The notes under the pieces: model-generated | What the model was told of the DNA's origin: nothing | The model's database searches: none | Seen by the model: the letters and a program-made list of their open reading frames with translations, nothing else | In this document: one piece after another, positions 28,295 through 37,505 of the stretch | How positions within the stretch are numbered: the stretch's first letter is position 1 | Layout of the letters: every line of letters begins with the position of its first letter | DNA from: a bacterium | GTDB lineage: Bacteria; Cyanobacteriota; Vampirovibrionia; Gastranaerophilales; Gastranaerophilaceae | Assembly (NCBI GenBank): GCA_024408855.1 | Contig: JAKSUQ010000007.1 | Coordinates: 1-64,000 of the forward strand | DNA: 64,000 nt | Direction of reading: 5' to 3' | Program-made: the position numbers and the translations under genes

Positions 28295-30367
28295 ATGATT
28301 AGGAAAATATATATATCGTTGTTGGTTATATGTCTTATTTCATCTGCTAACGCAAATGCAAAAATGACAAAAGAAGCCCATGCTTTATACCAGCAAGCAT
28401 GCCAATTAGAATACAAAAACAGCTATGAAGCTGCTATATCAACAATTCAAAAGGCATTGAGTATTAATGGCGAAGACGCTATGTTATATACCAAAATCGC
28501 AGGATTGTATGCGGACAGCGGTAAGTATGAAGAATCTTTATCCGCTTACAAACAAGCTCTGAGATTACGCCCCAATGATGCATTCATCTACATTAGCATG
28601 GGAAATATTCTACAAACAATAGGTGATTATGAAAATGCTTATAACGCTTTTAAGCAGGCATGGACAATTTATCCTGAATACAAATATAATTATTTAAATT
28701 TGGCTAATGTAGAATATTTCAGAAAAAATTACGGAAGTGCGATTGAAAATTATAATTCTTTTTTGAGCGCTTACCCTGACCATATTGAAGCCGGCGAAAA
28801 TCTCGCAAATGTTTATTTGCTAACAAACCAATATGATAAAGCATGCGAAATTTACAGAAATATTTATAAAAAATATCCGTCTGCTTTTACGGATTTTGAA
28901 AAATACGGTATTGCATTATATGAAACAAAACAATATCAGGCCGCTGCTGAAATACTTGAAAAAGCATTAGAAGATGACAAGGAAAGCCTTTCTGTAAATT
29001 CAAGATTGGCACTGACTTATCAAAATTTGGGAAAGAACGAAACATCCTTGGAATATTTTCAAAAAGTTTTTAGGATAAAACCTGATTATACAGCTCTAAA
29101 ATTTGATTATGCCAATTTGCTCGGGAATATGAAAAAGTATGATGAAGCAATTGAACAGTACAAAGAGTATTTAGCTGCATTTCCGGATGATGCTGATGCG
29201 TACAGAAATTTGGGTATAGTTTATAAATGTTTGGATAATTCGGAATTGGCTCTTCTAAATTTTGAAAAAGCATACTCTAAAGATTCATCTAATGTTGAAA
29301 CGAAAAAAGAATTGGCATATTGTTATCATACAAAAAATGATTACACTAATGCTTTGAAATTCTATAATTTTGCTTTGAAATCTGAACCGGATAATTTAGA
29401 ATTGCTCGCAAATAAGGCTTTAACCTTACATGCAATGGATAATTATGTTTCTGCAATAGAACTTTACCGTGAAATTCTTAACAAGCACCCTAACGAGCGA
29501 ATAAAAGCCAACTTGATATCAGCTTCAATAGCATATGCGTATGATTTAATGGAAAAACAAGATTACGGTCAAGCAATTTTGTATTTTGAAGATGCATTAT
29601 CTATGAATGACAAAGAGGCGACGGCTTATTTTGGGCTTGCAACAGCAAATGAAAAAGCTAATTGCATTGAAGAAGCCTTGGATGCATATAGAAAAGCCGT
29701 ATCACTTTCTCCGGGAAATACTGAGTATGCAAAAGCATTAGCTGATTTGCAAAGAAAATATGCTAAAAAATCTGAAGAAAATATTGTCAAAAATGACTCA
29801 AATCATATTATAAATCCGGTTGTAACCGAAAATAAATCGGTTACGGTTGAAAATAAGCCAATATTAAATAACATTTTGGTAAATTCTTCAACAGAAAAAG
29901 TTTTATCCCATGATGAGCTACTTCAATTAGGCGATAGTAGCCTGAAAGCTCAAAAATATGAAGATGCTCTTAATTATTATACAAAAGCGATAATTTATAA
30001 TCCATCTGATAAGGTAACAATGATGAAAATTGCGGATACTTATAAATCTATGGGAAATAATTCAAAAGCACTGAGTTATTATGATAAAGTTATTGCACTT
30101 GATGTCAAAAATGTTGATGCTTATTTTAACAAAGGTTTGGTCGAAGCAACGCAAAAAGATTATGATAACTGCATAAAGAGTTTTAGCAAAGTAATTGAAC
30201 TTTCTCCTAACTATCCGTATGCATATTATTCATTGGGGTTGGCATACGAACAGAAAGGTAATATAGATAAAGCTCTTGAATACTATTACTTGTATACCGG
30301 TTTGGAAGAAGATTCTACTCTCGTAAACATGGTTAATCAAAAAATTAAAAAACTGGAAGAAAATTAA
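28295..30367 (+). CDS. Secreted or periplasmic TPR repeat protein
   Basis: A 690-residue protein with a signal peptide (MIRKIYISLLVICLISSANA, cleavage near ANANA-K) and then about 15 TPR units in two blocks. The first block covers about residues 25-485 (for example DAFIYISMGNILQTIGDYEN, AYRNLGIVYKCLDNSELAL). A low-complexity Asn/Lys/Val linker follows (about 490-540). The second block (about 545-680) includes DAYFNKGLVEATQKDYDNCI and YAYYSLGLAYEQKGNIDKAL. GAGGG at 28283-28287 marks the start. A lipoprotein gene overlaps its stop (TAATG), so the two probably act together in the envelope as a scaffold. Confidence 0.88.
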   Translation: MIRKIYISLLVICLISSANANAKMTKEAHALYQQACQLEYKNSYEAAISTIQKALSINGEDAMLYTKIAGLYADSGKYEESLSAYKQALRLRPNDAFIYISMGNILQTIGDYENAYNAFKQAWTIYPEYKYNYLNLANVEYFRKNYGSAIENYNSFLSAYPDHIEAGENLANVYLLTNQYDKACEIYRNIYKKYPSAFTDFEKYGIALYETKQYQAAAEILEKALEDDKESLSVNSRLALTYQNLGKNETSLEYFQKVFRIKPDYTALKFDYANLLGNMKKYDEAIEQYKEYLAAFPDDADAYRNLGIVYKCLDNSELALLNFEKAYSKDSSNVETKKELAYCYHTKNDYTNALKFYNFALKSEPDNLELLANKALTLHAMDNYVSAIELYREILNKHPNERIKANLISASIAYAYDLMEKQDYGQAILYFEDALSMNDKEATAYFGLATANEKANCIEEALDAYRKAVSLSPGNTEYAKALADLQRKYAKKSEENIVKNDSNHIINPVVTENKSVTVENKPILNNILVNSSTEKVLSHDELLQLGDSSLKAQKYEDALNYYTKAIIYNPSDKVTMMKIADTYKSMGNNSKALSYYDKVIALDVKNVDAYFNKGLVEATQKDYDNCIKSFSKVIELSPNYPYAYYSLGLAYEQKGNIDKALEYYYLYTGLEEDSTLVNMVNQKIKKLEEN

Positions 30368-30777
30368 TGAAGAAACTATTAATTCTCATTTTTTTATTCT
30401 TTTTCGGAATGTTTCCATTAACAGCGTGCTCTGCTAATAAGGGAATTTTACTTTTTAATACTCAACCGATTACAAAAGAAAATGCACTATCTGATAATAT
30501 GGTTTTTAATGTAGGACAAAAGGTTTATTATCTTTTTATTGCTCCGCGAAGAATGGAAAATAAATTTATAAGAGTTCAAGTTTTTAAAATGACGGACAAT
30601 GCTCCTTGGGGCGGAAATGATATTGTAAGAACGAAAGATTTTCGCTTAATGAAAGATGAAAGATATTACTATACTGATTATTTTACATTCGGAGAAGCAG
30701 GTCGTTATGTGATGCAAATCTTTTCTATTGATGATTTGCAACATCCGTTGGCGGTTGACTTTTTTTATGTAAAATAG
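30367..30777 (+). CDS. Putative lipoprotein coupled to the TPR gene
   Basis: A 136-residue protein with an N-terminal hydrophobic stretch (LLILIFLFFFGMFPLTAC) ending in a fitting lipobox LTAC, so Cys21 or close to it would be lipidated. The mature part is short and beta-rich (NVGQKVYYLFIAPRRME, FIRVQVFKM, RYYYTDYFTFGEAGRYVMQI) and looks like one Ig-like or intracellular-protease-inhibitor-like beta sandwich. No family is recognised. Its ATG overlaps the stop of the TPR gene, so translational coupling is likely. It ends four bases before the stop of the converging phosphohexomutase gene. Confidence 0.75.
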   Translation: MKKLLILIFLFFFGMFPLTACSANKGILLFNTQPITKENALSDNMVFNVGQKVYYLFIAPRRMENKFIRVQVFKMTDNAPWGGNDIVRTKDFRLMKDERYYYTDYFTFGEAGRYVMQIFSIDDLQHPLAVDFFYVK

Positions 30778-30781
30778 TATT

Positions 30782-32257
30782 CTATGCAACGACTGCGTTG
30801 TCTTTGATGATTTCCATTAATTTATTAACCATCAAATCTTCATATTTTTGGGCAATTTCTTGATTTTCGGCTTCAAATCTTAATGTAAAAACAGGCTCTG
30901 TATTACTTTGTCTTATTAATGCAAAACCGTTTTCAAAGACAATTCTCATTCCGTCCAAAGTGATAATTTCTTTAATTTTGCTTCCGAAAAAGTCAGGGTT
31001 TTTAGAAATTACATTTTCAAAAGTATCTAATGTAATTTTCTTCAATGAATTAGGACAAGCGAGTCTTACTTCAGCCGAGGAAAATATTTTTGTGAACGGT
31101 TCAAGTATTTCTGTAATCTTAAAATTTTTATTTACGGATTTTTTATTAGCAATAATCTCAATAATTCTGCAACCTGCATAAACAGCATCATCAAATCCGT
31201 AATATCTGTCTTTAAAAAATGTATGACCACTCATTTCACCTGCCAATACGGCACCAACTTCTTTCATTTTCGATTTTATGTAACCATGCCCGGTTTTGCA
31301 CATAACGGCAATCCCACCCTGTTGATTAATCGTATCATACAAAACCTGTGAACATTTAACCTCTGAAACGATAAACGGTTTAATTCCTTTTTGGTTATAA
31401 GTTTTAATAATATCTTGTGCATATATAAGCAATAGTTTATCTCCCGTAAGAGAATTGCCGTCAGAATCGATTACTCCTATTCGGTCGCTGTCGCCGTCAT
31501 AGGCTATGCCGATATCCGCATTATGTTCTTTTACAGCTTCTTTTATGTTTTTGAGTGTTTTTTCATCACTCGGGTTAGGGTGGTGATTTGGAAATCTGCC
31601 GTCAGGTACGGAATATAGTTCAATAACTTCACATCCCAAAGCCCTGTATAATTTAGGCCCTACTATTCCACCTGTACCGTTTGCACTATCAACAACAACT
31701 TTTATACCTTCTCCGATTCTGCCAAAATCTTTTGCTAAAGCATCTATGTAGTCCGGAATTAGGTCATATTCGATATATTCACCTTTTAAAGATGAATTTG
31801 TTTGTTCATTATATTCGTCTGTTGTGTAATTTTTAACTTCTTTTATTTGGCTTTCGTTCAAGGATTGTTTTGCATATGTCATTTTTAATCCGTTATATTG
31901 GCTTGGATTGTGGCTTGCTGTAATAATCATTGCTCCGCTAACAGGTTGAAATTTCATAATTTGTGGAGGTAATCCGACAGCTTCCGAATAGTATCCGATA
32001 GGAGTGGGTGCTAATCCCATGTCAACAACATTAGCTCCGCATGAAATAATTCCGTCAATCAATGCTCTTGAAAGTGCAGGAGAATGGAGTCTTGCATCTC
32101 TGCATACAGTTATCCAAATTTGGTTTATCGGTTTTCCACTCTGATTGGCTAAATATTTTACAAATCCTTTCCCGGTATAATAAAAAACTTCTTCTGTTAT
32201 ATTTTCACCATATATTCCTCTGATATCGTTTTTCCCAAATGCCGATAAATCTAACAT
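30782..32257 (-). CDS. Phosphomannomutase / phosphoglucomutase family enzyme
   Basis: Alpha-D-phosphohexomutase interconverting hexose 1- and 6-phosphates for LPS or storage sugars. The 491-residue protein has the four-domain layout: N-terminal FGKNDIRGIYGENITEE, the active-site phosphoserine loop TASHNPSQYNGLK (about residue 112), the metal loop YDGDSDRIGVID (about 255), the sugar-binding EMSGHTFF loop (about 340) and the C-terminal phosphate loop RQSNTEPVFTLRFEA. Motifs fit the bacterial PMM/PGM group, so the exact substrate is open. ATG 32257 follows GGAGAG; the frame opens 14 codons earlier without a ribosome site. It is divergent from the ABC permease gene. Confidence 0.9.
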   Translation of the reverse strand: MLDLSAFGKNDIRGIYGENITEEVFYYTGKGFVKYLANQSGKPINQIWITVCRDARLHSPALSRALIDGIISCGANVVDMGLAPTPIGYYSEAVGLPPQIMKFQPVSGAMIITASHNPSQYNGLKMTYAKQSLNESQIKEVKNYTTDEYNEQTNSSLKGEYIEYDLIPDYIDALAKDFGRIGEGIKVVVDSANGTGGIVGPKLYRALGCEVIELYSVPDGRFPNHHPNPSDEKTLKNIKEAVKEHNADIGIAYDGDSDRIGVIDSDGNSLTGDKLLLIYAQDIIKTYNQKGIKPFIVSEVKCSQVLYDTINQQGGIAVMCKTGHGYIKSKMKEVGAVLAGEMSGHTFFKDRYYGFDDAVYAGCRIIEIIANKKSVNKNFKITEILEPFTKIFSSAEVRLACPNSLKKITLDTFENVISKNPDFFGSKIKEIITLDGMRIVFENGFALIRQSNTEPVFTLRFEAENQEIAQKYEDLMVNKLMEIIKDNAVVA

Positions 32258-32285
32258 AAAATCTCTCCATAACTGTACTTTATAG

Positions 32286-32291
32286 TATAAT
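32286..32291 (+). promoter_or_regulatory. -10 box at the permease start
   Basis: A perfect TATAAT ends six bases before the ATG at 32298. There is no Shine-Dalgarno sequence and no clear -35. The geometry predicts a leaderless mRNA for the permease gene. Confidence 0.4.
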
Positions 32292-32297
32292 GATAAC

Positions 32298-33149
32298 ATG
32301 CTGAAAAAATGTTGTAAAAATAATATTGTTGGAGTTTATTTTGTTCTGCCTGCACTTTTGGGAATTTTTATATTTATAATAATCCCGATATTTTGTTCTT
32401 TGGGGTTAAGTTTTACTTCTTGGGATTTGTTAAACGAAATACAATATGTCGGTTTAAGCAACTATAAAGCTATGCTTACAGAGCCTGTATTTAAGCAAAT
32501 TCTTTTGAATACGATAGTCTATGCGGTAGGAACAACGCTCCTTGCAGTAGCAATTCCGCTCATAATAGCAGATATTTTACATACAAAGTTAAAAGGTACA
32601 GAATGGTTTAAAACTATATATTTTATACCGTTTGTTACTCCTGCTGTTGTAATTGCAATAGTTTGGAGTTGGATATTTGATCCGAATATTGGTTGTGTTA
32701 ATTCTATTTTAAAAATGCATATTGATTGGCTTTATGATGTTCATCTTGCAATGCCTGTGCTTATATTTGTTTCTGTTTGGAAGTTAATTGGATATAATAT
32801 AATTTTATTTTTAACGGGATTTTCAACTATAAATACGGAAATTTATGAGTCGGCAAAAATTGATGGGGCAAATCATTACCATATTTTTAAGGATATAACA
32901 TTACCGCTTCTTAAACCTACAACTCTTTTTGTAACTGTTGTTACGGCAATATCATCATTTCAGGTATTTGATTTGATATATATAATGACGGAGGGTGGTC
33001 CGAAAGATTCAACTAATGTTATAGTTTATTCAATTTATAAATATGCTTTTGAATATTTTGATATCGGAAAATCTTGTGCATTAGCTTATATATTATTTGT
33101 AGTAATACTTATTCCTGCACTTATACAATTAAAACTTTTCAAAAAATAA
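32298..33149 (+). CDS. Orphan sugar-type ABC transporter permease (MalF/UgpA family)
   Basis: Inner-membrane permease of a CUT1-type ABC importer for sugars or glycerol phosphate. The 283-residue protein has six helices: N-terminal VGVYFVLPALLGIFIFII, then four in the BPD_transp_1 domain, with the EAA loop ESAKIDGANHYHIFKDITLP (about residues 183-202) that docks the ATPase. The W-D-L pattern LSFTSWDLL near residue 42 is typical of UgpA-like proteins. A normal importer needs a second permease, a binding protein and an ATPase; none is in this window. ATG 32298 lacks a ribosome site but has TATAAT six bases upstream. Confidence 0.85.
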   Translation: MLKKCCKNNIVGVYFVLPALLGIFIFIIIPIFCSLGLSFTSWDLLNEIQYVGLSNYKAMLTEPVFKQILLNTIVYAVGTTLLAVAIPLIIADILHTKLKGTEWFKTIYFIPFVTPAVVIAIVWSWIFDPNIGCVNSILKMHIDWLYDVHLAMPVLIFVSVWKLIGYNIILFLTGFSTINTEIYESAKIDGANHYHIFKDITLPLLKPTTLFVTVVTAISSFQVFDLIYIMTEGGPKDSTNVIVYSIYKYAFEYFDIGKSCALAYILFVVILIPALIQLKLFKK

Positions 33150-33178
33150 TGCGTTAGATTAAATAATACTAATTTAAT

Positions 33179-33207
33179 TTGCAAATATTTTATGTGAATT
33201 TTATAAT
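33179..33207 (+). promoter_or_regulatory. Sigma-70 type promoter of the vWA gene
   Basis: TTGCAA (33179-33184) and TATAAT (33202-33207) are 17 bases apart. Transcription would start near 33214, giving a short leader that includes AAGGAG before the GTG start at 33235. Confidence 0.6.
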
Positions 33208-33234
33208 ATTATAGGTTTTTAAGGAGAAATTAAC

Positions 33235-34143
33235 GTGATTGGAAAACGTGTATTTATTTTATTGTTCATATTATTGTTGGCAACCGGTGTATCTTTTGGG
33301 AAAAAATATACAGTTAATTCATCAGGAACGGTTAAAACAGATACAGGTAAAATAATAACATCTCCTGCAAATACAATTAACCAAAATCCGTATTCTAATT
33401 ATCAGACAAATACTTATGTAAATACAAATCAGGTTAACGCTACCCAAGTCGGGATAATTGAGTTTGTAATGGATTATTCCGGAAGCATGTCTAATTGGAT
33501 TGAGGTTGCAAAAAGAAGTATGTATTATATAGCTCAACAAATACCAACAAATATACTTGTTGGGTTTAGAGTTTTTGGGCATGATAATAACGGTAGTAAT
33601 CCTGCTGAAACCGGCAGTACACTACAAGAAGTGAAGAAAATAGTAAAAACAGGAAATAAGTTTAAAGTTGTTACAACAATAGGATGTGTTGGAAAAACAT
33701 ATGGAGCTTGTTCTTCTACAAAACAAGTTTCACCGATTACACAATTAAACATAAATGCACTTCTTTCCGGAATGAATTCAGTAAAATTGGGTGGCTCAAC
33801 TCCGTTAGTGTATGCTTTAGATCGGACTGTAAATCAGGATTTTGTCAGTTTAGACAAGATTACTCCTAAAAAAATAGTTTTGATAACAGATGGTGGTGAA
33901 AATTGTGGCGGAGATCCTTGTGCGTTTGCTAAAAAATTGATGAACAGCAGAAATGATGTACATATTGATGTTGTACTTGTATCATCAAATTCAAAAGCAC
34001 TTGCTTGTCTTGCAGGTGCAACAGGCGGACATTTCTATACAGTTAATGATTTGTCTGATTTTTCAACAGTTATAACAACTTCCATCAATACTGCACCTGT
34101 TGAACCTGTTAAAAATCAAAGTTATGAATTTATAGGTGAATAA
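33235..34143 (+). CDS. Secreted von Willebrand factor A domain protein
   Basis: A 302-residue protein with a signal peptide (IGKRVFILLFILLLATGVSF, then GKKYTV), a Thr/Asn-rich linker, and a vWA domain at about residues 75-285. The metal-ion-dependent adhesion site is complete: DYSGS (D-x-S-x-S, about residue 80), a Thr in GSTPLVYALD, and the Asp in ITDGGENC. Two Cys pairs in CVGKTYGAC and CGGDPC may form disulfides outside the cytoplasm. The start is GTG 33235 after AAGGAGAAATTAAC. It may bind a protein or polysaccharide partner. It could belong with the orphan at 34191, 47 bases downstream. Confidence 0.9.
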   Translation: MIGKRVFILLFILLLATGVSFGKKYTVNSSGTVKTDTGKIITSPANTINQNPYSNYQTNTYVNTNQVNATQVGIIEFVMDYSGSMSNWIEVAKRSMYYIAQQIPTNILVGFRVFGHDNNGSNPAETGSTLQEVKKIVKTGNKFKVVTTIGCVGKTYGACSSTKQVSPITQLNINALLSGMNSVKLGGSTPLVYALDRTVNQDFVSLDKITPKKIVLITDGGENCGGDPCAFAKKLMNSRNDVHIDVVLVSSNSKALACLAGATGGHFYTVNDLSDFSTVITTSINTAPVEPVKNQSYEFIGE

Positions 34144-34190
34144 AATCATTCTAAATATAGATATGTGTGATGTAGTTATATAGGTAAAAA

Positions 34191-36203
34191 ATGAAAATCC
34201 CTTCTTCACAAATAAAAGAAATATGTAATTTAAGGACTGTTGTTTCCAAAACTCATACGGATGGGGTTTCTGTTCCTGAAATTTTTTTAAATAATAATTC
34301 AGGTCCTGATATTTTTGAAATGACAGATGGATACGCCCTAAAAATTTATGAGTTTGCAAAGGATTTAAAAAACAATAAAATGAACGATATTGCAAAATCA
34401 ATATTCAATATGCTTATAGCTATACCGAATATATTACCGCAAATGAAAACTCAAATATTTGAGCAACTTTTTAAAATTCATCATAATGAAAATAATAATA
34501 CAGAGGCACTTTTTGATATATCTAAAGTAATTGAATATTATCAAAATTCTGATTGTAATAATATGAAATATTTAAAAGCTTTGAATAAAAAAGAAGCTCT
34601 TTTAACAAAACTTATAACAGTCGACCGTGAAATTAATGAAAATTTTTCCGACAAAAATATCGAGCATTACAAAAAAGATTTGGCAAATACAAAAGTTCAA
34701 ATAGGGAAAAATTATTCTGATAAGGATACTTTAAAATCTGCAAAATACTTCTATTCCGCAATTAATATATTAGATAAATATGACGATACGGATTCTATCG
34801 ACGAAATGCTTTTATTTACAGAAGTAGATACAAAAAATAAAAATGATAATTTCACAACTTTTGCCGAAAAGGTTGTATCTGAGCCTACGAGGGTTGACAA
34901 TAAATTGTTTGAATATTACTTGGATTATTATGAAAATAGTGCTAAATCCTATAATGAAATTGATGAATTACAACGAAATGAAATTGTGTTTGTTAAAAAT
35001 TTGGAGGACAAACAAGAATCTCACTTAGCAGGTATTGTTCTCAAGCATATTTTTAATAATTTTATGCCGGTGGATATACAAAAAAATGACTCAGCGATAG
35101 TTGAATTCAAAAAAGACTTGGTTATTCTATCAAAACAGTTGTCCAATTTGGAAAAATATTATGCTGAAAACGAAATTCCAGAAAAATTTAATCGAATAAG
35201 GATATACAAAAAACATATAGAAATTTTGCAACAAATTGGTAAAATTATAAACAATGAAAAGCCGTTTAATAAAAAAGTAATAGCGAATAATGATGTTCTG
35301 CTCGGTAATCTTATGGTGGGTATCTCTAAGGCTTATATTGATAGTGTTGGTACATCAAGATATGTTATTAATAATTATTTAACCCATGCATATGAAATCG
35401 GGGAAAAATATCATGATAAGAGCTTAAAAAATTCTGCTGATAATCTTTATTATGAATACAACGGATTTAAAATTAACGGTGATATGCTTTACCAACTTAA
35501 TATTCCAGTAAATCTTAGTGTATATAAAAATTTGGTAAAAGAATTGCAAGCAAATCCTAATATGAGCAGTAATTATTTTCTCAAAACCTTACTCTATATA
35601 GAAGATATTTTTTATGGTGATATAAAAATGCAAAAAACTTTGCATGCGAAAGAATTCGAACTCGCAAAATTTCTTGAATTAAAAAGTGCAAATCCTATTG
35701 CGAAAGAAATATATAAATTTTTGTTGAATGTCAGTATGCCTGAATCTCTGTATGAAGAATTTTTAAACAGAGCAATCAGCAGTTTGAGGGAAAATCAGGA
35801 TTATATTTCAGTATTAGATATATGTGATAAGATGTATCAAATTTTATATAAAAAAAATCTTTTGGCAACAGAGAATAAAAAACCTTTTATTACAAAGGAG
35901 CAAGCTAAAATTTTAAGAAATAAACGGCATACTTTAGTTCATATTATAGAAAATGTAAAATCTGATACAACACTTCCAGAAGATGATAAATACAATAAAA
36001 TTAAAAGTTGTGAAGAAGATATGGCGAGTGCTACCCTTAAATTAATAAAATATTGTACACTGTGCCACGGTATTCCGCCTAAGCATATTCAATATTACAT
36101 AAATCAAACGAGAAATATTTGTACAAAATACAATGATTATGCCATTTTGAAATCATTAAATGAATTTGTTGAAAAGTACGGTAAAACGTCTAATTTGTAT
36201 TAA
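34191..36203 (+). CDS. Large all-helical orphan protein
   Basis: No family recognised. The 670-residue protein is rich in Asn, Lys, Glu and Ile, lacks signal peptide and membrane helices, and appears helical throughout. Short segments resemble degenerate TPR or other alpha-solenoid units (TLKSAKYFYSAINILDKYD, NYLTHAYEIGEKYHDKSL, DYISVLDICDKMYQILYKK). Near the C-terminus KYCTLCHGIPPKHIQYYI contains a CxxCH, the heme-c binding motif, but without an export signal this is probably coincidence. The ATG has no clear ribosome site; TATATA lies eight bases upstream. The C-terminus ends three bases before the stop of the opposing gene at 36207. Confidence 0.75.
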   Translation: MKIPSSQIKEICNLRTVVSKTHTDGVSVPEIFLNNNSGPDIFEMTDGYALKIYEFAKDLKNNKMNDIAKSIFNMLIAIPNILPQMKTQIFEQLFKIHHNENNNTEALFDISKVIEYYQNSDCNNMKYLKALNKKEALLTKLITVDREINENFSDKNIEHYKKDLANTKVQIGKNYSDKDTLKSAKYFYSAINILDKYDDTDSIDEMLLFTEVDTKNKNDNFTTFAEKVVSEPTRVDNKLFEYYLDYYENSAKSYNEIDELQRNEIVFVKNLEDKQESHLAGIVLKHIFNNFMPVDIQKNDSAIVEFKKDLVILSKQLSNLEKYYAENEIPEKFNRIRIYKKHIEILQQIGKIINNEKPFNKKVIANNDVLLGNLMVGISKAYIDSVGTSRYVINNYLTHAYEIGEKYHDKSLKNSADNLYYEYNGFKINGDMLYQLNIPVNLSVYKNLVKELQANPNMSSNYFLKTLLYIEDIFYGDIKMQKTLHAKEFELAKFLELKSANPIAKEIYKFLLNVSMPESLYEEFLNRAISSLRENQDYISVLDICDKMYQILYKKNLLATENKKPFITKEQAKILRNKRHTLVHIIENVKSDTTLPEDDKYNKIKSCEEDMASATLKLIKYCTLCHGIPPKHIQYYINQTRNICTKYNDYAILKSLNEFVEKYGKTSNLY

Positions 36204-36206
36204 TAT

Positions 36207-37391
36207 TTAGAGGGCTGATAAATCGATTGGTTGCCAATCGTTTTTGTCCCAATAAGTGATATTTTTTATATCAACATCTTTTATTGAATATGACGGAATT
36301 TGATAATGAGATTTTTCGGGTCTAAAATCATAAATTTCTGATGTAAAATCTATGTTCCAATGTCCGGTTGCATCCTTTCTTTTGAATGGAATACGGAATT
36401 TTTGTTCTCCGTATAAAATATCGTGATAATATCCATTAGAGGTAATATCAACACAATTCCTGCCATATCTTGCAAGTGAATTTGTACTTACAATTTCTTC
36501 CCCTCTCAACATTTTTATAAGTTCGTCTTCGCCGATTATTCTGTAAAATTGTTCGGTATGATATGGTTTCCAAAGAGAGCTGTACATTGCTTGACGAGAA
36601 TCATGATACATTTTTTCAGCTTTTGCAATTTCCTCTCCTTTTCGGATGGAAGTTTGGACTTCTTGAAGTTCTTTCAATCCAATACCATTTTCTCTAATGT
36701 AATTCAAATTCCTATGTTTTATAAATTCAGCTAAATTTTCCTCATTCGGGGTGAAAGTCCCGCAAAATTCTTCATAATCGGTTAGCAATTTACATCCGTT
36801 ATTATATTTCGAATTTAGTATAAAATTTCCATCATTTGAGCTTTTTGCTGCTATTACAAAATTACCTGTTTCATGAAGATATTTATCCAAATAATTTGTT
36901 TTTTCTATTTTATCGCCGTTAAGAAATGGCATTATGGTTTCTTCTGCATTTATGTAAGGATTACATTTACTTTTCTCAGGAAAAATTTTTTTCGAATTTT
37001 CAAAAATATCCTCATAAAAATTCTTTTCGGCTTGCGTCATGTTATAACCTGCGACTTTTGGTTCAAAACTTTTAATGGATACCGGCACTTTTTGTGCAGC
37101 TGATAATTCTCCAAATAATATATCTCCACATTTAGCTTCAACTTCATGAACTTTTGCAATTTTAAATAACTTTTTATTTTTGTTTGCTTTTAGTATTTTT
37201 CCTCTTGTTTTTACGCCTAAAAACAGACCGATTCCTGAGGCTAATGCAATTCCTCCGATTTTTGCAATATCGTGTAGTTTGTTATTATGCTCAAATATCG
37301 ATTCAGAGCTACTTGCAGAACAATAGGCTTTGCTTTTTTTATAAAAGTTGTAGAGTACAGAATTTTCTGCACATATTCTGTTAGTAGTCAT
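36207..37391 (-). CDS. Orphan membrane-anchored protein, possible ADP-ribosyltransferase-like fold
   Basis: A 394-residue protein. Residues 1-45 are hydrophilic with several Cys; a single helix of membrane type follows (IGGIALASGIGLFLGVKTRG, about residues 45-64), then about 330 residues of soluble sequence. The family is not recognised. The segment QFYRIIGEDELIKMLRGEEI (about 285-305), followed by a Ser-Thr-Asn stretch and later aromatic strands, is reminiscent of the first strand and Arg of ADP-ribosyltransferase-like domains (YR..., then a Ser motif), but this is weak. ATG 37391 follows GGGGATA; an alternative ATG is at 37403. It is separated from murJ by 100 bases and has no partner gene. 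Confidence 0.65.
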   Translation of the reverse strand: MTTNRICAENSVLYNFYKKSKAYCSASSSESIFEHNNKLHDIAKIGGIALASGIGLFLGVKTRGKILKANKNKKLFKIAKVHEVEAKCGDILFGELSAAQKVPVSIKSFEPKVAGYNMTQAEKNFYEDIFENSKKIFPEKSKCNPYINAEETIMPFLNGDKIEKTNYLDKYLHETGNFVIAAKSSNDGNFILNSKYNNGCKLLTDYEEFCGTFTPNEENLAEFIKHRNLNYIRENGIGLKELQEVQTSIRKGEEIAKAEKMYHDSRQAMYSSLWKPYHTEQFYRIIGEDELIKMLRGEEIVSTNSLARYGRNCVDITSNGYYHDILYGEQKFRIPFKRKDATGHWNIDFTSEIYDFRPEKSHYQIPSYSIKDVDIKNITYWDKNDWQPIDLSAL

Positions 37392-37505
37392 AATTATCCC
37401 CATAAATTTACTATATATATAAAAAATTTTTGTTTAGTATAATTGCGTTTTTAATTAGGAATGTAAAAATTTGTAACAGGGTGTATTATATAAAACAATC
37501 TCAGA

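Noticed and set aside
36060-36080. CxxCH heme-c motif in the helical orphan (CTLCH)
   Set aside because: The protein has no export signal, and cytochrome c maturation occurs outside the cytoplasm.
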